A stretch of DNA of 64,000 nucleotides, taken from assembly GCF_000495795.1 (NCBI RefSeq), contig NZ_AWGD01000031.1, forward strand, positions 124,001-188,000, in the 5' to 3' direction. Below are positions 46,366 to 55,420 of this stretch, piece after piece. Origin of the DNA: Asticcacaulis sp. AC460. GTDB lineage: Bacteria > Pseudomonadota > Alphaproteobacteria > Caulobacterales > Caulobacteraceae. The notes below the pieces were generated by a model, which saw only the letters and a program-made list of their open reading frames with translations, did not search any database and had not been told where the DNA came from. The number at the start of each line of letters is the position of its first letter. The first letter of the stretch is position 1. The position numbers were made by a program, and so were the translations under genes.

Positions 46366-46962
46366 ATGGCCGAGATTGTTCTGGATGTCGAAGTGCGTGA
46401 ACGCACCGGTACGGGCGGCGCCCGTGCAACCCGCAACGAAGGCAAGCTGCCGGGCGTTCTGTATGGTGGCGACAAGGGCCCCGTGCCGATCGCCGTCAAC
46501 CTGAACGCCTTCCGCAAGTCGCTGTCGACCGGCAAGCTGAACGGCCACCTGGTCACTCTGAAGTACGGCGACGAGACCCAGAAGGTCATCGCCAAGTCGA
46601 TCGACTTCCACCCGGTCACCGACGTGCCGGTCCACTTCGACCTGTACCGCGTCGACGAGCATGCCAAGATCCGCATCTCGGTTCCGGTGCACTTCAAGAA
46701 CCACGAACTGTCGCCCGGCCTGAAGAAGGGCGGCGCCCTGAACGTGGCTTTCCACGAACTGGAAATCCAGGTTCCGGCCGACCACATCCCGGAAGACATC
46801 ATCGTCGACCTGACGGGCCTGGAAATCGGCCAGTCGGTTCACATCTCCGACCTGAAGCTGCCGTCGGACGTGACCGCGGTTGCCAAGGGCGTGACGGTTG
46901 TGGCCTCGGTCACCGCTTCGGGGGCCAGCAAGAGCAGCGACGCCGAAGGCGCCGAAGCCTAA
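46366..46962 (+). CDS. rplY: 50S ribosomal protein L25 (Ctc type)
   Basis: 198 residues. The N-terminal L25 domain (LDVEVRERTGTGGARATRNEGKLPGVLYGG) and the C-terminal Ctc domain (VPVHFKNHELSPGLKKGGALNVAFHELEIQVPADHIPE) are both present. It binds 5S rRNA. The terminator at 46986 follows. Usually next to pth, but here 30 kb away. Confidence 0.97.
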   Translation: MAEIVLDVEVRERTGTGGARATRNEGKLPGVLYGGDKGPVPIAVNLNAFRKSLSTGKLNGHLVTLKYGDETQKVIAKSIDFHPVTDVPVHFDLYRVDEHAKIRISVPVHFKNHELSPGLKKGGALNVAFHELEIQVPADHIPEDIIVDLTGLEIGQSVHISDLKLPSDVTAVAKGVTVVASVTASGASKSSDAEGAEA

Positions 46963-46985
46963 GCTTCCAGGCATTTCTGATACTG

Positions 46986-47020
46986 AAAACCCCGCGTCAT
47001 CGACGCGGGGTTTTTGTTTT
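46986..47020 (+). terminator. Rho-independent terminator after rplY
   Basis: AAAACCCCGCGTC (46986-46998) pairs with GACGCGGGGTTTT (47002-47014) around a 3-base loop, followed by TGTTTTT. Also serves the convergent GntR gene. Confidence 0.93.
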
Positions 47021-47028
47021 TAGCGGGT

Positions 47029-47763
47029 CTATTTCAAACTCGTCGGGCGGCGCTTTTTCCAGCTACCCTGGATGTGCTCGCGCATGGCCCGGGCCGCGCC
47101 CTCTCCGTCACGCTTCATGATGGCGTCATAGACCTGTTTGTGCGCCGCGTGGGTATCGCGGACATGGTCGACGTTCAGCTTGCCGGAATAGTTGATGTTT
47201 TTCAGCGCCTTGCCCTGGATCGAATTGATGATCGCCTCGGACAGGCGGTCCCCCGAGATGCGCATGATGATGTCGTGGAACTTCACATCCTCATGGACAT
47301 AGCCCGCCGGCGTCCCCAGCAGACCGTCCAGTTTTTCCAATTGCGCCGTCAGTTCAGCGGCATCGTCCGCCGTCAGCCGTTCCGCCGCCTTGGCCGCCAT
47401 TGAGGCCTCCAAAGCCGTGCGGATTTCGATCAGGTTGTCGAGGTAGTTGAGGCCGTCGTCGCGTTGGAACAGGGCTGCCAACACCATAGGGTCCAGCAGG
47501 CTCCAGTGCGCCGAATCCTGGACGATCGTGCCCCTGCCCTGCTGCGAAACCACAAGCCCTTTTTCGGTCAGAGCGGTGGTCGCTTCGCGGATCACGGTGC
47601 GGCTGACCTCGAACATGTCGCACAGCACGTTTTCTGGCGGCAGGGCCGAGCCCGCCGGATAGACCTCGGTGACGATAGCGGTCACCAGGTCCTCGACGAC
47701 GGCGGCGGCCAGGCGGGGACGGCGGCGGGCATTGCGGGCGGAAAGAGCAGCGGAAGCGGTCAA
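47029..47763 (-). CDS. GntR family regulator with FCD domain
   Basis: 244 residues. N-terminal winged helix (AIVTEVYPAGSALPPENVLCDMFEVSRTVIREATTALTEKGLVVSQQGRGTIV, about 29-81) and a C-terminal FCD ligand domain with metal-site residues in GYVHEDVKFHDIIMRISGD and RDTHAAHKQVYDAIM. FCD-type GntR proteins commonly sense sugar acids. It is divergent from the dehydratase operon at 47927 and probably represses it, with the TATGATG-type motif between them as operator. Confidence 0.92.
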   Translation of the reverse strand: MTASAALSARNARRRPRLAAAVVEDLVTAIVTEVYPAGSALPPENVLCDMFEVSRTVIREATTALTEKGLVVSQQGRGTIVQDSAHWSLLDPMVLAALFQRDDGLNYLDNLIEIRTALEASMAAKAAERLTADDAAELTAQLEKLDGLLGTPAGYVHEDVKFHDIIMRISGDRLSEAIINSIQGKALKNINYSGKLNVDHVRDTHAAHKQVYDAIMKRDGEGAARAMREHIQGSWKKRRPTSLK

Positions 47764-47875
47764 GCGCGATAGTCCTTATGAAGTCAACGAATCCCGGGCG
47801 TTCACAGGCTTCGCGTGGCCAGTATGGGACGAACGCCCCACCGGCGCAAGTAGCGCTTGTCATGCCGGATGCCAC

Positions 47876-47903
47876 ATGATAGCATCATCATACATATTAT
47901 CAA
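47876..47903. promoter_or_regulatory. Candidate GntR operator
   Basis: ATGATAGCATCAT (47876-47888) has arms ATGAT/ATCAT. It merges with ATCATCATA (47884-47892, TATGATGAT on the other strand) and ends in CATATTATCA. TGATAGCATCAT recurs at 52273 in front of the locus B TonB gene. It lies in the divergent region between GntR and the dehydratase. Confidence 0.55.
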
Positions 47904-47926
47904 TTTGAGTCACAAAGCGCCCGCGT

Positions 47927-49066
47927 ATGAAGATCACCGGCTACCGCAGCCTCACCACCGTCAATAACTGGGGCCGGCCGATCGGCGATGTCAACGGCAT
48001 CGTCAAATCCGGCGTCACGGACGTGCCGATCCTGTTGCTGACCACCGATTCGGGCCTGACCGGGGTCGGTTTGGGCGCCCATGGCGATATTGAGCGGATT
48101 TTTCCGGCGGTCGAAGGTGAAGATCCGCGCGCCGTCACCGCACTGTACGATCGCATGCTGGCTCACGTGTTCAAAAGTGGCCATGCCGGCGCGACCTTCG
48201 GGGCGATCGGCGCGGTCGACATGGCGCTTTGGGACCTGAAGGCCAAGATGGCCGACGAGCCGCTGTGGCGGACCCTGGGCGCCCGTGACCGGTTCGTACC
48301 GGGCTATGCTTCGGGCTTGTGCCAAGGGCTGGCTGATGATCAACTGGTTGATTTGTATAGCCAATGGGCCGACCTGGGCTTTACCGGCGCCAAGCTGAAA
48401 GGCGGCCGCGACCTCGACCGCGACCTGCGCCGGTTGATGGCCGTGCGCGACATCCTGGAGCGCAACACGCCGCGACCGGCCATGATGTTCGACGTCAACG
48501 AATCGTGGTCGCGTAAGCAGGCCATTCGCCATCTCGCCGAAATCGAGCGTCACATCGACCTGACCTGGATCGAGGAGCCGGTGCGGCGCTGGGACGCCGA
48601 AGGCCATGCCACCATTGCTCGCGCGTCGAAATGCGCCGTAGCGACCGGTGAGAATTTGACGGGGCTGGATCAGTATCTGCCCTTGTTCGAAGCCAAGGCC
48701 GTCGACATCGTGCAGGCCGGAATGGTGTGGGGTGTCACCCATTTCCTGCGGGTCGCCAACGCCGCCCACGCCCATAATCTGCCAGTCTCGCCAGTGGGTT
48801 ATAACTGTAATCCGGTCGCTCATGCCGCCGCGGCCGTGCCCAACCTGCTAACCGTCGAAGTTCAGGATTTCAAGCCGCCTGTCGGGTTGAAGCTGGACCA
48901 GCAACTGGCGGATGGCGGCATCGTTTTGGGCGATACGCCGGGCCTGGGCATCGAAGTCGACGAGGCCCTGATCCTCAGCGAACGCCAGTCCGGGCAATGG
49001 TCTGTGCCCGGCGGACCGCATGTCCGGCCGGCGCGGGCCGGGCTGCGCCTGGTGCCCGAAGCCTGA
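47927..49066 (+). CDS. Enolase-superfamily sugar-acid dehydratase (mandelate racemase-like)
   Basis: 379 residues, full length for the superfamily. The KxK pair is Lys156/Lys158 (GAKLKGG), metal ligands are likely Asp189 (FDVNES), Glu216 (IEEP) and Glu242 (ATGENLTG), and Asp260 in DIVQAG. The strand where mandelate-racemase group enzymes carry the catalytic His reads NLPVSPVGYNCNP, with Val290 where SPH is usual. It may act as a sugar-acid dehydratase using the KxK side alone, or use a different base. With the AKR and lactonase it would act on the aldonate. Assigned substrate (L-fuconate-, galactonate- or rhamnonate-like) is only a suggestion. Confidence 0.82.
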   Translation: MKITGYRSLTTVNNWGRPIGDVNGIVKSGVTDVPILLLTTDSGLTGVGLGAHGDIERIFPAVEGEDPRAVTALYDRMLAHVFKSGHAGATFGAIGAVDMALWDLKAKMADEPLWRTLGARDRFVPGYASGLCQGLADDQLVDLYSQWADLGFTGAKLKGGRDLDRDLRRLMAVRDILERNTPRPAMMFDVNESWSRKQAIRHLAEIERHIDLTWIEEPVRRWDAEGHATIARASKCAVATGENLTGLDQYLPLFEAKAVDIVQAGMVWGVTHFLRVANAAHAHNLPVSPVGYNCNPVAHAAAAVPNLLTVEVQDFKPPVGLKLDQQLADGGIVLGDTPGLGIEVDEALILSERQSGQWSVPGGPHVRPARAGLRLVPEA

Positions 49067-49069
49067 ACC

Positions 49070-50020
49070 ATGCAGACCACCCGCCTCCCCCATGATGGGC
49101 CCGAGATTTCCGTGCTGGCGCTGGGCGCCGCCTCGCTGGGCAGCGTCTATTCCGAGGTGTCTCAGGCCAATGCCGACGCTACGGTGCAGACTGCGCTGGG
49201 CCTGGGCGTGTCGCTGATCGATGTCGCGCCCTATTACGGTTTGACCAAGGCGGAAACGGCGTTGGGCCTTGCTTTGCAGGGGGTTGAGCGCAGTCGCTAT
49301 ACCCTGGCGACCAAGGTCGGCCGCTATGGCGACAAAGCTTGGGACTTCTCGCGCGACGCCACATTGCGCAGTCTCGGTGAGTCGCTGGGGCGGTTGAAAT
49401 GCGGCCATGTTGATGTCCTGCAATGCCACGATATCGAGCACGGCGACCTGAAACAGTTGGTCGACGAAGCCCTCCCTGCCCTGCGTGAGTTGAAGGCGCA
49501 AGGTGTGATCCGCTATGTCGGAATTACGGGTTATGACTTGGCCGTGTTGGAAAAGATCGCGGTCGAGCAGCAGGTCGATACGGTCATGGCCTATTGCAGT
49601 TTTACCATGCAGGATCAAAGACTTGGTCCGGTGGCGCAGCGGTTGAAAAGCCATGATATCGCCGTGTTCAATGCTTCGCCTCTGGGTATGGGATTACTGA
49701 CGCGGAAAGGCCCGCCCGACTGGCATCCGGGTCATGAGACGGTCCATAAGGCGGCGGCGGAAGCGGCGCGAATTTGCGCCGAGGCGGGGTCGGATATTTC
49801 GCGGCTGGCGGTGCAGTGGGCATTGCAAAAGGCGGCGGAGCAAGGGATTGCGTCGACCGTCATAGGGTCGTCCAGCGCTGTTAATATGAGCGATAACGTG
49901 GCGGCATTGAATGTGCCGATTGATGCGGAATTGCTGGCGCGGGTCGAGGCTGTGCTGGCGCCGGTTCGGGATCTGGGGTGGGATGTGTTGCCCGGAAATG
50001 GCGGCAAGGCGGGGTCATGA
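49070..50020 (+). CDS. Aldo/keto reductase (aldose dehydrogenase-like)
   Basis: 316 residues. Complete AKR tetrad: Asp51 and Tyr56 (LIDVAPYYG), Lys82 (ATKVGR) and His120 (LQCHD). It resembles L-galactose/L-fucose (D-threo-aldose) 1-dehydrogenases, which oxidise a hexose to its lactone using NAD(P). It starts 3 bases after the dehydratase stop and its own stop overlaps the lactonase start (ATGA). First step of the proposed pathway. Confidence 0.87.
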   Translation: MQTTRLPHDGPEISVLALGAASLGSVYSEVSQANADATVQTALGLGVSLIDVAPYYGLTKAETALGLALQGVERSRYTLATKVGRYGDKAWDFSRDATLRSLGESLGRLKCGHVDVLQCHDIEHGDLKQLVDEALPALRELKAQGVIRYVGITGYDLAVLEKIAVEQQVDTVMAYCSFTMQDQRLGPVAQRLKSHDIAVFNASPLGMGLLTRKGPPDWHPGHETVHKAAAEAARICAEAGSDISRLAVQWALQKAAEQGIASTVIGSSSAVNMSDNVAALNVPIDAELLARVEAVLAPVRDLGWDVLPGNGGKAGS

Positions 50021-50814
50021 TCGACGCGCACACGCACTTCTGGGACCCGGCACGGCTGAGTTACGACTGGCTGAAACATGTGCCCGAAATCGCTCATGCC
50101 CACCTGCCGGAACACTTCGCGTATGCTGGAAGTGTTATTTTCGTCCAATCGGACTGTAGGCCCGATCAGGCTTTGCAGGAGGTCGATTGGATCCGACAGT
50201 TCGCAATAACGGGAACTGTAGCTTACGCGCCGTTGGAACTGGGTGCTGAGGTTCGTCCGTATCTGGCTGAGTTGGTTCGGCGGCCGTCGGTAAAGGGTGT
50301 TCGCCGTAATGCCCAGAATGAGGCCGACGGCTTTATGTTGGGCGCCTATACGGACGGCGTGGCCGCGGCAGCGGATGCCGGGTTAAGCATCGACATGTGC
50401 ATCCGGGCGCACCAGATGGCGGAACTGGCCACTGTGTTGAAGGCCGTGCCGGAGGCGACGGTCATTCTCGACCATCTCGGCAAGCCCAATATCGCCGGTA
50501 GCGAATTCGATAGCTGGGAATCGCAGTTGAGCCGACTCGCGGAATTTCCAAACCTTTATTGCAAGCTGTCGGGGTTGCCGACCCAGGCCGACTGGAAGAG
50601 TTGGAAGCCGGAGCAATTGCTGCCGTACCTGGCGCATGCGATCGAGGTGTTCGGGCCGGAACGGTGTCTGTTCGGCGGCGACTGGCCTGTCGTGAATCTG
50701 GCCGGCGGTTATGAGCCATGGCGGAAGACGGTCGAGGCGGCGGTGGCCGGACTAAACGAAGACCAACAAGAACGGATCTGGTCGGGTACGGCCCGCGCCG
50801 TCTATAAATTATAA
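50017..50814 (+). CDS. Amidohydrolase-family sugar lactonase
   Basis: 265 residues. MIDAHTHFWDPARLSYDW (metal His5, His7), VILDHLGKPN and CLFGGDWPVVNL are the motifs of the COG3618 branch (PF04909), which includes L-fucono-1,5-lactonase. It would open the lactone made by the AKR. ATG 50017 overlaps the AKR stop. Fits the pathway: sugar, lactone, acid, then dehydratase. Confidence 0.86.
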   Translation: MIDAHTHFWDPARLSYDWLKHVPEIAHAHLPEHFAYAGSVIFVQSDCRPDQALQEVDWIRQFAITGTVAYAPLELGAEVRPYLAELVRRPSVKGVRRNAQNEADGFMLGAYTDGVAAAADAGLSIDMCIRAHQMAELATVLKAVPEATVILDHLGKPNIAGSEFDSWESQLSRLAEFPNLYCKLSGLPTQADWKSWKPEQLLPYLAHAIEVFGPERCLFGGDWPVVNLAGGYEPWRKTVEAAVAGLNEDQQERIWSGTARAVYKL

Positions 50815-50827
50815 CAAAGGAGACGCC

Positions 50828-52063
50828 ATGACCGAACATGCACAGGGCGCCCGGCGCTGGACCTTGCTGATCTCGCTGCTGGTCAATAATTTCGTCTTGC
50901 TGGCGCTGTATTGCGGCGTGTTGGGCGTGCTGTTGCCCAACCAGATCGCCGCCATCGATCCCGACAACAAGACCGACAACCTGGCTTTGGTGTTTGCGGT
51001 GACCTCGATCTTCTCGACCCTGGCGACGCCGATCGCCGGTGCGCTGTCGGACCGGACACGGTCGCGCTGGGGCCGGCGGTCGCCGTGGATCGCCATCGGG
51101 GCATTGGTCGGCGCAGCGGCTCTGTTCGGCGTGTCGTTCATGACCTCGCTGGTGGCGATCACCGTGTTGTGGGTAATGGCCGCCATCGCGTTGAATTCGA
51201 TGCAGCCGGCCTTGACGACTGTGGTGGCGGATCGTTTCCCCAAACAGGCGCGCGGCGTGGCTTCGGGCTTTGTCGGCGCCGGCATGACGGCCGGGATCGC
51301 GGCGGGCACCTGGGTGGCGGGACAGTTGGCCGATGATATGGTCGCGGCCTATGGTCTGTTCGCGGCGGCGATTGCCGCCTGTTGTATCGTGTTTGTAATT
51401 GTGAACCGTGAGGCGCCGTCGACAGGGCTGGTCGTAGAAAAATTCGACTTCGGCAGTTTCTTCGCCGGGTTCGCCCGGCCGTTCAAGTCGCTCGACTTCA
51501 CCTGGGCGTTTGCGGGGCGGTTCACCATCTATCTGGGGTATCAGGGGATTGCCACCTATCTGCTGTTTATCCTGCAGGACTATATCAAGCTGTCGACCGG
51601 CGACGCCAACAAGATCATCGGCAATATCGCCGTCATCAACTTCGTTTTTGTCGTATTGTCGTCGCTGGTGGGCGGGTTGGCCAGCGACTGGCTGGGGCGG
51701 CGCAAGCCGTTCGTCTTCTTCGCCAGCCTGGTGATGGCGGCCGCCATGGCCGTGCCGTTGTTCCTGCCGACGATCGAGGGCATGTATGTTTATGCGGCAT
51801 TGATAGGCATCGGGTATGGGGCGTTTATGAGCATCGACATGGCTTTGATGACCCAGGTCTTGCCCAAGACCGTTCAGGGTGACGCCGGTAAGGATTTGGG
51901 TGTTTTGACCACGGCGATCAATATCCCGCAGATCATCAGTCCGATCATGGCGGCTGTGTTGTTGAAGATGTCTGGCACCGACTATCGGGTGTTGTTCGTG
52001 GCGGCCATCGTCTTTGTGTTTGCCGGGTCGTTCTTTGTGTTGCCGATTCGATCCGTGAAGTAA
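50828..52063 (+). CDS. MFS sugar transporter
   Basis: 411 residues, about 12 helices. The block LATPIAGALSDRTRSRWGRRSPWIAIGAL (motif A) and the second half motif LASDWLGRRKPFVFFASL are typical of MFS/GPH-like sugar porters. AAAGGAG precedes the ATG by about 7 bases. It is last in the dehydratase-AKR-lactonase operon and should bring the sugar across the inner membrane. Confidence 0.88.
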   Translation: MTEHAQGARRWTLLISLLVNNFVLLALYCGVLGVLLPNQIAAIDPDNKTDNLALVFAVTSIFSTLATPIAGALSDRTRSRWGRRSPWIAIGALVGAAALFGVSFMTSLVAITVLWVMAAIALNSMQPALTTVVADRFPKQARGVASGFVGAGMTAGIAAGTWVAGQLADDMVAAYGLFAAAIAACCIVFVIVNREAPSTGLVVEKFDFGSFFAGFARPFKSLDFTWAFAGRFTIYLGYQGIATYLLFILQDYIKLSTGDANKIIGNIAVINFVFVVLSSLVGGLASDWLGRRKPFVFFASLVMAAAMAVPLFLPTIEGMYVYAALIGIGYGAFMSIDMALMTQVLPKTVQGDAGKDLGVLTTAINIPQIISPIMAAVLLKMSGTDYRVLFVAAIVFVFAGSFFVLPIRSVK

Positions 52064-52070
52064 GGAAGAT

Positions 52071-52119
52071 ACCCCTCCGCCGGCTTCGCCGGCACCTCCC
52101 CACTTCGTGGAGAGGAGGA
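52071..52119. repeat. Palindromic repeat, CCCCTCCG...CACCTCCCC type
   Basis: Contains the hairpins GCCGGC-TTCG-CCGGC and CCTCcCCAC-TTCG-TGGaGAGG. It begins 8 bases after the MFS stop. A degenerate second copy lies at 52159-52199 and a related element at 61937-62014. Probably a dispersed intergenic repeat of this genome, or a transcript-end structure. Confidence 0.6.
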
Positions 52120-52158
52120 CTTATACCAACGACGGTTGGTTTTGACTCTTAAGAAAGG

Positions 52159-52199
52159 GCCCCTCCGCCAAACCCCATAAATGGAGAGGAAGACTTATA
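52159..52199. repeat. Degenerate second copy of the palindromic repeat
   Basis: Shares CCCCTCCGCC at its start and GGAGAGGAAGACTTATA at its end (52183-52199) with the copy at 52071, where GGAGAGGAGGACTTATA ends at 52125. The inner hairpin is lost. Confidence 0.5.
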
Positions 52200-52204
52200 T
52201 TTCA

Positions 52205-52235
52205 GCCGCAGAGTCAGATGACTCTGCGGCTTTTT
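52205..52235 (+). terminator. Rho-independent terminator of the catabolic operon
   Basis: GCCGCAGAGTC (52205-52215) pairs with GACTCTGCGGC (52220-52230), followed by TTTTT. It closes the dehydratase-AKR-lactonase-MFS unit, so the TonB gene downstream needs its own promoter. Confidence 0.92.
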
Positions 52236-52708
52236 CGTGCTTGGAGCTTTATTAACTCAGACAATTCATGTTTGATAGCATCATTTTTCATCATCAAATG
52301 ATGTGTTTTCTCATTTTCAGATCACGATTGTGTTGAATCGATCACAGCGGAAGACGCCCGTTATCGTTGCAGGCCAAACCCTTTGGTGATATAGGAATGC
52401 GTTTTCCTCTCCCTCACCGTCAATCTTTTCGCGTCCGTTGACATGAGGTGATCCAAGGGGCTTAATCGTCTTTGAGGCATGAGCCGGTCCACCGGCCAGA
52501 CAAGAATAAGAACGGTTACAGGGACTTACCAACTTACACTGGGCATCAAACCGGCTTTCACGGTCGGACTCTCCCATCCAGGCACCAGGATGCGAAAAGA
52601 AGCGGCATATTGTCAGACATATGATGATCATTTGACACACATATTACCATGCCGTAAAAACGGGTCATCAGCGCTCAAAATAGGGCGTAGACATAAGGAA
52701 GGAAACTC
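52236..52708 (+). promoter_or_regulatory. Long upstream region of TonB receptor with two GntR-like motifs
   Basis: 473 bases with no credible gene. TGATAGCATCAT (52273-52284) repeats exactly the motif beside the GntR gene and is followed by ATCAT-CAA-ATGAT. GACATATGATG (52616-52626) matches the site in front of the GH141 gene (11720-11730), with the extension TATGATGAT (52620-52628). AAGGAAGGAAA provides the ribosome site for ATG 52709. The length suggests a long 5' leader or two promoters. Confidence 0.5.
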
Positions 52709-55420
52709 ATGTCCCGGAAACTGATTCTACTGGCCGCCACAGCCATGACCGTCGCTACGCTGGCGCCTCACATGGCCGCCGCGCAGGACACCACAACCAC
52801 CGCCGCCCCTGCCGCCGAAGACACTGTCGTCGAAGTTCGCGGTATCCGCCGCGGCATCCGCCAGTCGCTGGATATCAAGCGCCAGTCGATCGGCGTCGTC
52901 GACTCGATCGCCTCGGAAGACCTGGGCAAGCTGCCCGACCAGAACGTCGCCGAGTCGCTGCAACGCATCCCCGGCGTCACCATCGAACGTAACCGCGGCG
53001 AAGGCCGCTACGTCTCGGTCCGCGGCTTCGGCCCCAAGTTCAACGCCGTCACCGTCAATGGCCGCACCCTGGCCACCGACAATAACGGCCGTGAATTCTC
53101 CTTCGACGTCATCCCGTCGGAGGTCATCTCGGGCGCCGATGTCTACAAGTCGCCCCAGGCCAATGTGAACGGTGCCTCGATCGGCGCCACCATCGACGTG
53201 CGCACCCTGCGCCCGCTGGATCAGCCCAAGGCCTTCTCCGCCGCCGCCTCGATCGGCAGCACCTACGCCGAACTGGCCGACAGCTGGAACCCGGAAGCCG
53301 CAGGTGTGGTGAGCTGGCGTAATGACGCCCGCAACTTCGGTGTCGCGGTTGCCGCCACTTTCGCCGACCAGGAGGTCCGCGACGACGAATTCAACATCGG
53401 CGCCGGCCACGTCAAGCGCTCGTCGACCGACAGCTATTACAATGCCGGCGGTGTTGCCGGCGCGCGTATCGGTCCGAACGTCGCCCCCTTCTCCGGCATT
53501 TCGATGCCGTCCAACCTGTCGCCCTTCTTCTTCGTGCGGCAAAAGTCGATGGCCGGGTTGAACGGCGCGTTGCAGTGGAAGCCGACCGAACGCCTGACCA
53601 TCGGCGTCGACGCCCTCTATGCCAAGGCCGAGATCACCGAAGACCAGACCGGCCTGGCCTATGACTTTTCGGGCGGCACGCTGGTCGAACAGGTCGTCCA
53701 GGGCAAGGAAGCGGTGTATCAGCGCTACCAGGGCGGTTTCGTCGACCAGATCCTGCAGCACGACACCCGCAACGTCACCACTACCTTGTTGGGCGTCAAC
53801 GCCAATTACCGCGCCACCGATACCCTGACCCTGTCGTTCGACCTGTCGTCTTCGAAGGCGGAGCGCCGCGGCAAGGAAAACAACCACTTCACCACCATTC
53901 GCCGCAAGAACATGAACCTGTGGTTCGACCGCCGAAATGGTTCGCCGATCTATGACTACGGCTTTACGTCGCCGAATTACGACAACGCGTCGACCAACCC
54001 GGCCGGCATCACCGCCCACTACTACATCTGGGGCGGCGGCTCGGACATCGACGACAAGATCGACGAAGCCAAGTTCGACGCCAAGTGGGCGCCCGAAGGC
54101 GATGTCACCCTGTTTGCCGGCATCGCATCGCAAAAGCGCGTGAAGACCATCACCGCCTTCTCTACCCCCGGCGGCGAACAATGCGCCTATTGCGGTTCCG
54201 ACCGGGTACTGCCGCAGTCGCTGTTCTTCAACACCGACATGAACTTCTTCGCCAGCCACGACGGCAATATCATCCGTGACTGGGTCGGCTATGATCCCCT
54301 GGCGGTGATCAAGCAGGTCGACGCCTTCGCCGCCCAGGACGGCAAGGCCTTCGATCCGGGCCGCTTCGATGCCGCCGGTTCGTCGGTCGTCGATGAGAAG
54401 GTCACGCTGGCCTACATCATGAGCGATATCCGCACGGACCTGGGCGGCATGCCGCTGTCGGTCAATGCCGGTATCCGCGTCGAAGACACCAAGTACACCT
54501 CGTCCGGCGCCTCGCGCACCGTGCTGTCGGCCGTGCCGAACGGTGCTGGCCAGAACATCATCACCTTGTCGCCGGTCATCCCGGTCAGCTTCGAAGGCAA
54601 GTATACCGACATCCTGCCGTCGCTGAACGCCAAGCTGGGCGTCACGGATGATCTGCTGCTGCGCTTTGCCGCCTCACGCGTCATCACCCGTCCGACGCTG
54701 TCCGACCTGTCGCCGCGCCAGACCATCCAGACCAACCCGGGCAACGAGACCATCCGCCGCGGTAATCCGGACCTGCAGCCCTTCCGCGCCTCGCAGATCG
54801 AAGGCGGTGTGGAATGGTACTTCGACCATCTGTCGCTGCTGTCGTTCGCCGCCTTCTACAAGAATATCGACAGCTTCGTGACCTTGACCACGACGCCGCA
54901 AAAGGTCGACCAGGTGACCTTCCAGGTGACCGTGCCGACCAACGGCAAGGGCGCCACGGTGAAGGGTTTCGAACTGGGTTACCGCCAGGTGTTCGGCAAC
55001 CTGCCGGCGCCGTGGGACGGCCTGGGCGTGCAGACCTCGTTCACCTATGCCGAGTCGAACGCCAACTACACCAATGCGGTGGCCAATGTGTCCTACGGCC
55101 TGGAAGGGTTGTCGAAGTACAGCTACAGCCTGATCGGTTTCTATGAAAAGGGTCCGGTCCAGGCCCGCCTCGCCTATACCTGGCGCGACAAGTTCCTGGC
55201 GGTGGCTTCGGGCCGCAACGGCGAGCCGGAATATTTCGACGCCTACGGCCAGCTGGATGCCGGCGTTTCGTACGACGTGACGAGCAACTTCACGGTCTAT
55301 CTGGACGGTCTGAACCTGACGGATACGAACGAGTTCATCTACTCGGTCACGCCTGACCGCACCAAGGAATACCGCACCACCGGCAAGCGGATCTCCGCGG
55401 GTGTCCGGTACCGGTTCTAA
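52709..55420 (+). CDS. TonB-dependent receptor (locus B)
   Basis: 903 residues. Signal peptide 1-25 (APHMAAA|QD). Then VVEVRGIRRGIRQSLDIKRQSIGVVDSIASEDLGKLPDQNVAESLQRIPGVTIERN, the typical start of the large proteobacterial TonB receptors for oligosaccharides (TIGR01782 type); plug block RYVSVRGFGPKFNAVTVNGRTLAT; barrel ending ISAGVRYRF with terminal Phe. It likely imports the glycan fragment used by locus B. Followed by a strong terminator. Confidence 0.93.
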   Translation: MSRKLILLAATAMTVATLAPHMAAAQDTTTTAAPAAEDTVVEVRGIRRGIRQSLDIKRQSIGVVDSIASEDLGKLPDQNVAESLQRIPGVTIERNRGEGRYVSVRGFGPKFNAVTVNGRTLATDNNGREFSFDVIPSEVISGADVYKSPQANVNGASIGATIDVRTLRPLDQPKAFSAAASIGSTYAELADSWNPEAAGVVSWRNDARNFGVAVAATFADQEVRDDEFNIGAGHVKRSSTDSYYNAGGVAGARIGPNVAPFSGISMPSNLSPFFFVRQKSMAGLNGALQWKPTERLTIGVDALYAKAEITEDQTGLAYDFSGGTLVEQVVQGKEAVYQRYQGGFVDQILQHDTRNVTTTLLGVNANYRATDTLTLSFDLSSSKAERRGKENNHFTTIRRKNMNLWFDRRNGSPIYDYGFTSPNYDNASTNPAGITAHYYIWGGGSDIDDKIDEAKFDAKWAPEGDVTLFAGIASQKRVKTITAFSTPGGEQCAYCGSDRVLPQSLFFNTDMNFFASHDGNIIRDWVGYDPLAVIKQVDAFAAQDGKAFDPGRFDAAGSSVVDEKVTLAYIMSDIRTDLGGMPLSVNAGIRVEDTKYTSSGASRTVLSAVPNGAGQNIITLSPVIPVSFEGKYTDILPSLNAKLGVTDDLLLRFAASRVITRPTLSDLSPRQTIQTNPGNETIRRGNPDLQPFRASQIEGGVEWYFDHLSLLSFAAFYKNIDSFVTLTTTPQKVDQVTFQVTVPTNGKGATVKGFELGYRQVFGNLPAPWDGLGVQTSFTYAESNANYTNAVANVSYGLEGLSKYSYSLIGFYEKGPVQARLAYTWRDKFLAVASGRNGEPEYFDAYGQLDAGVSYDVTSNFTVYLDGLNLTDTNEFIYSVTPDRTKEYRTTGKRISAGVRYRF

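Noticed and set aside
52317-52640. Minus-strand frame upstream of TonB receptor B
   Set aside because: Its translation is Cys/Arg-rich without motifs and it spans the putative operator region.
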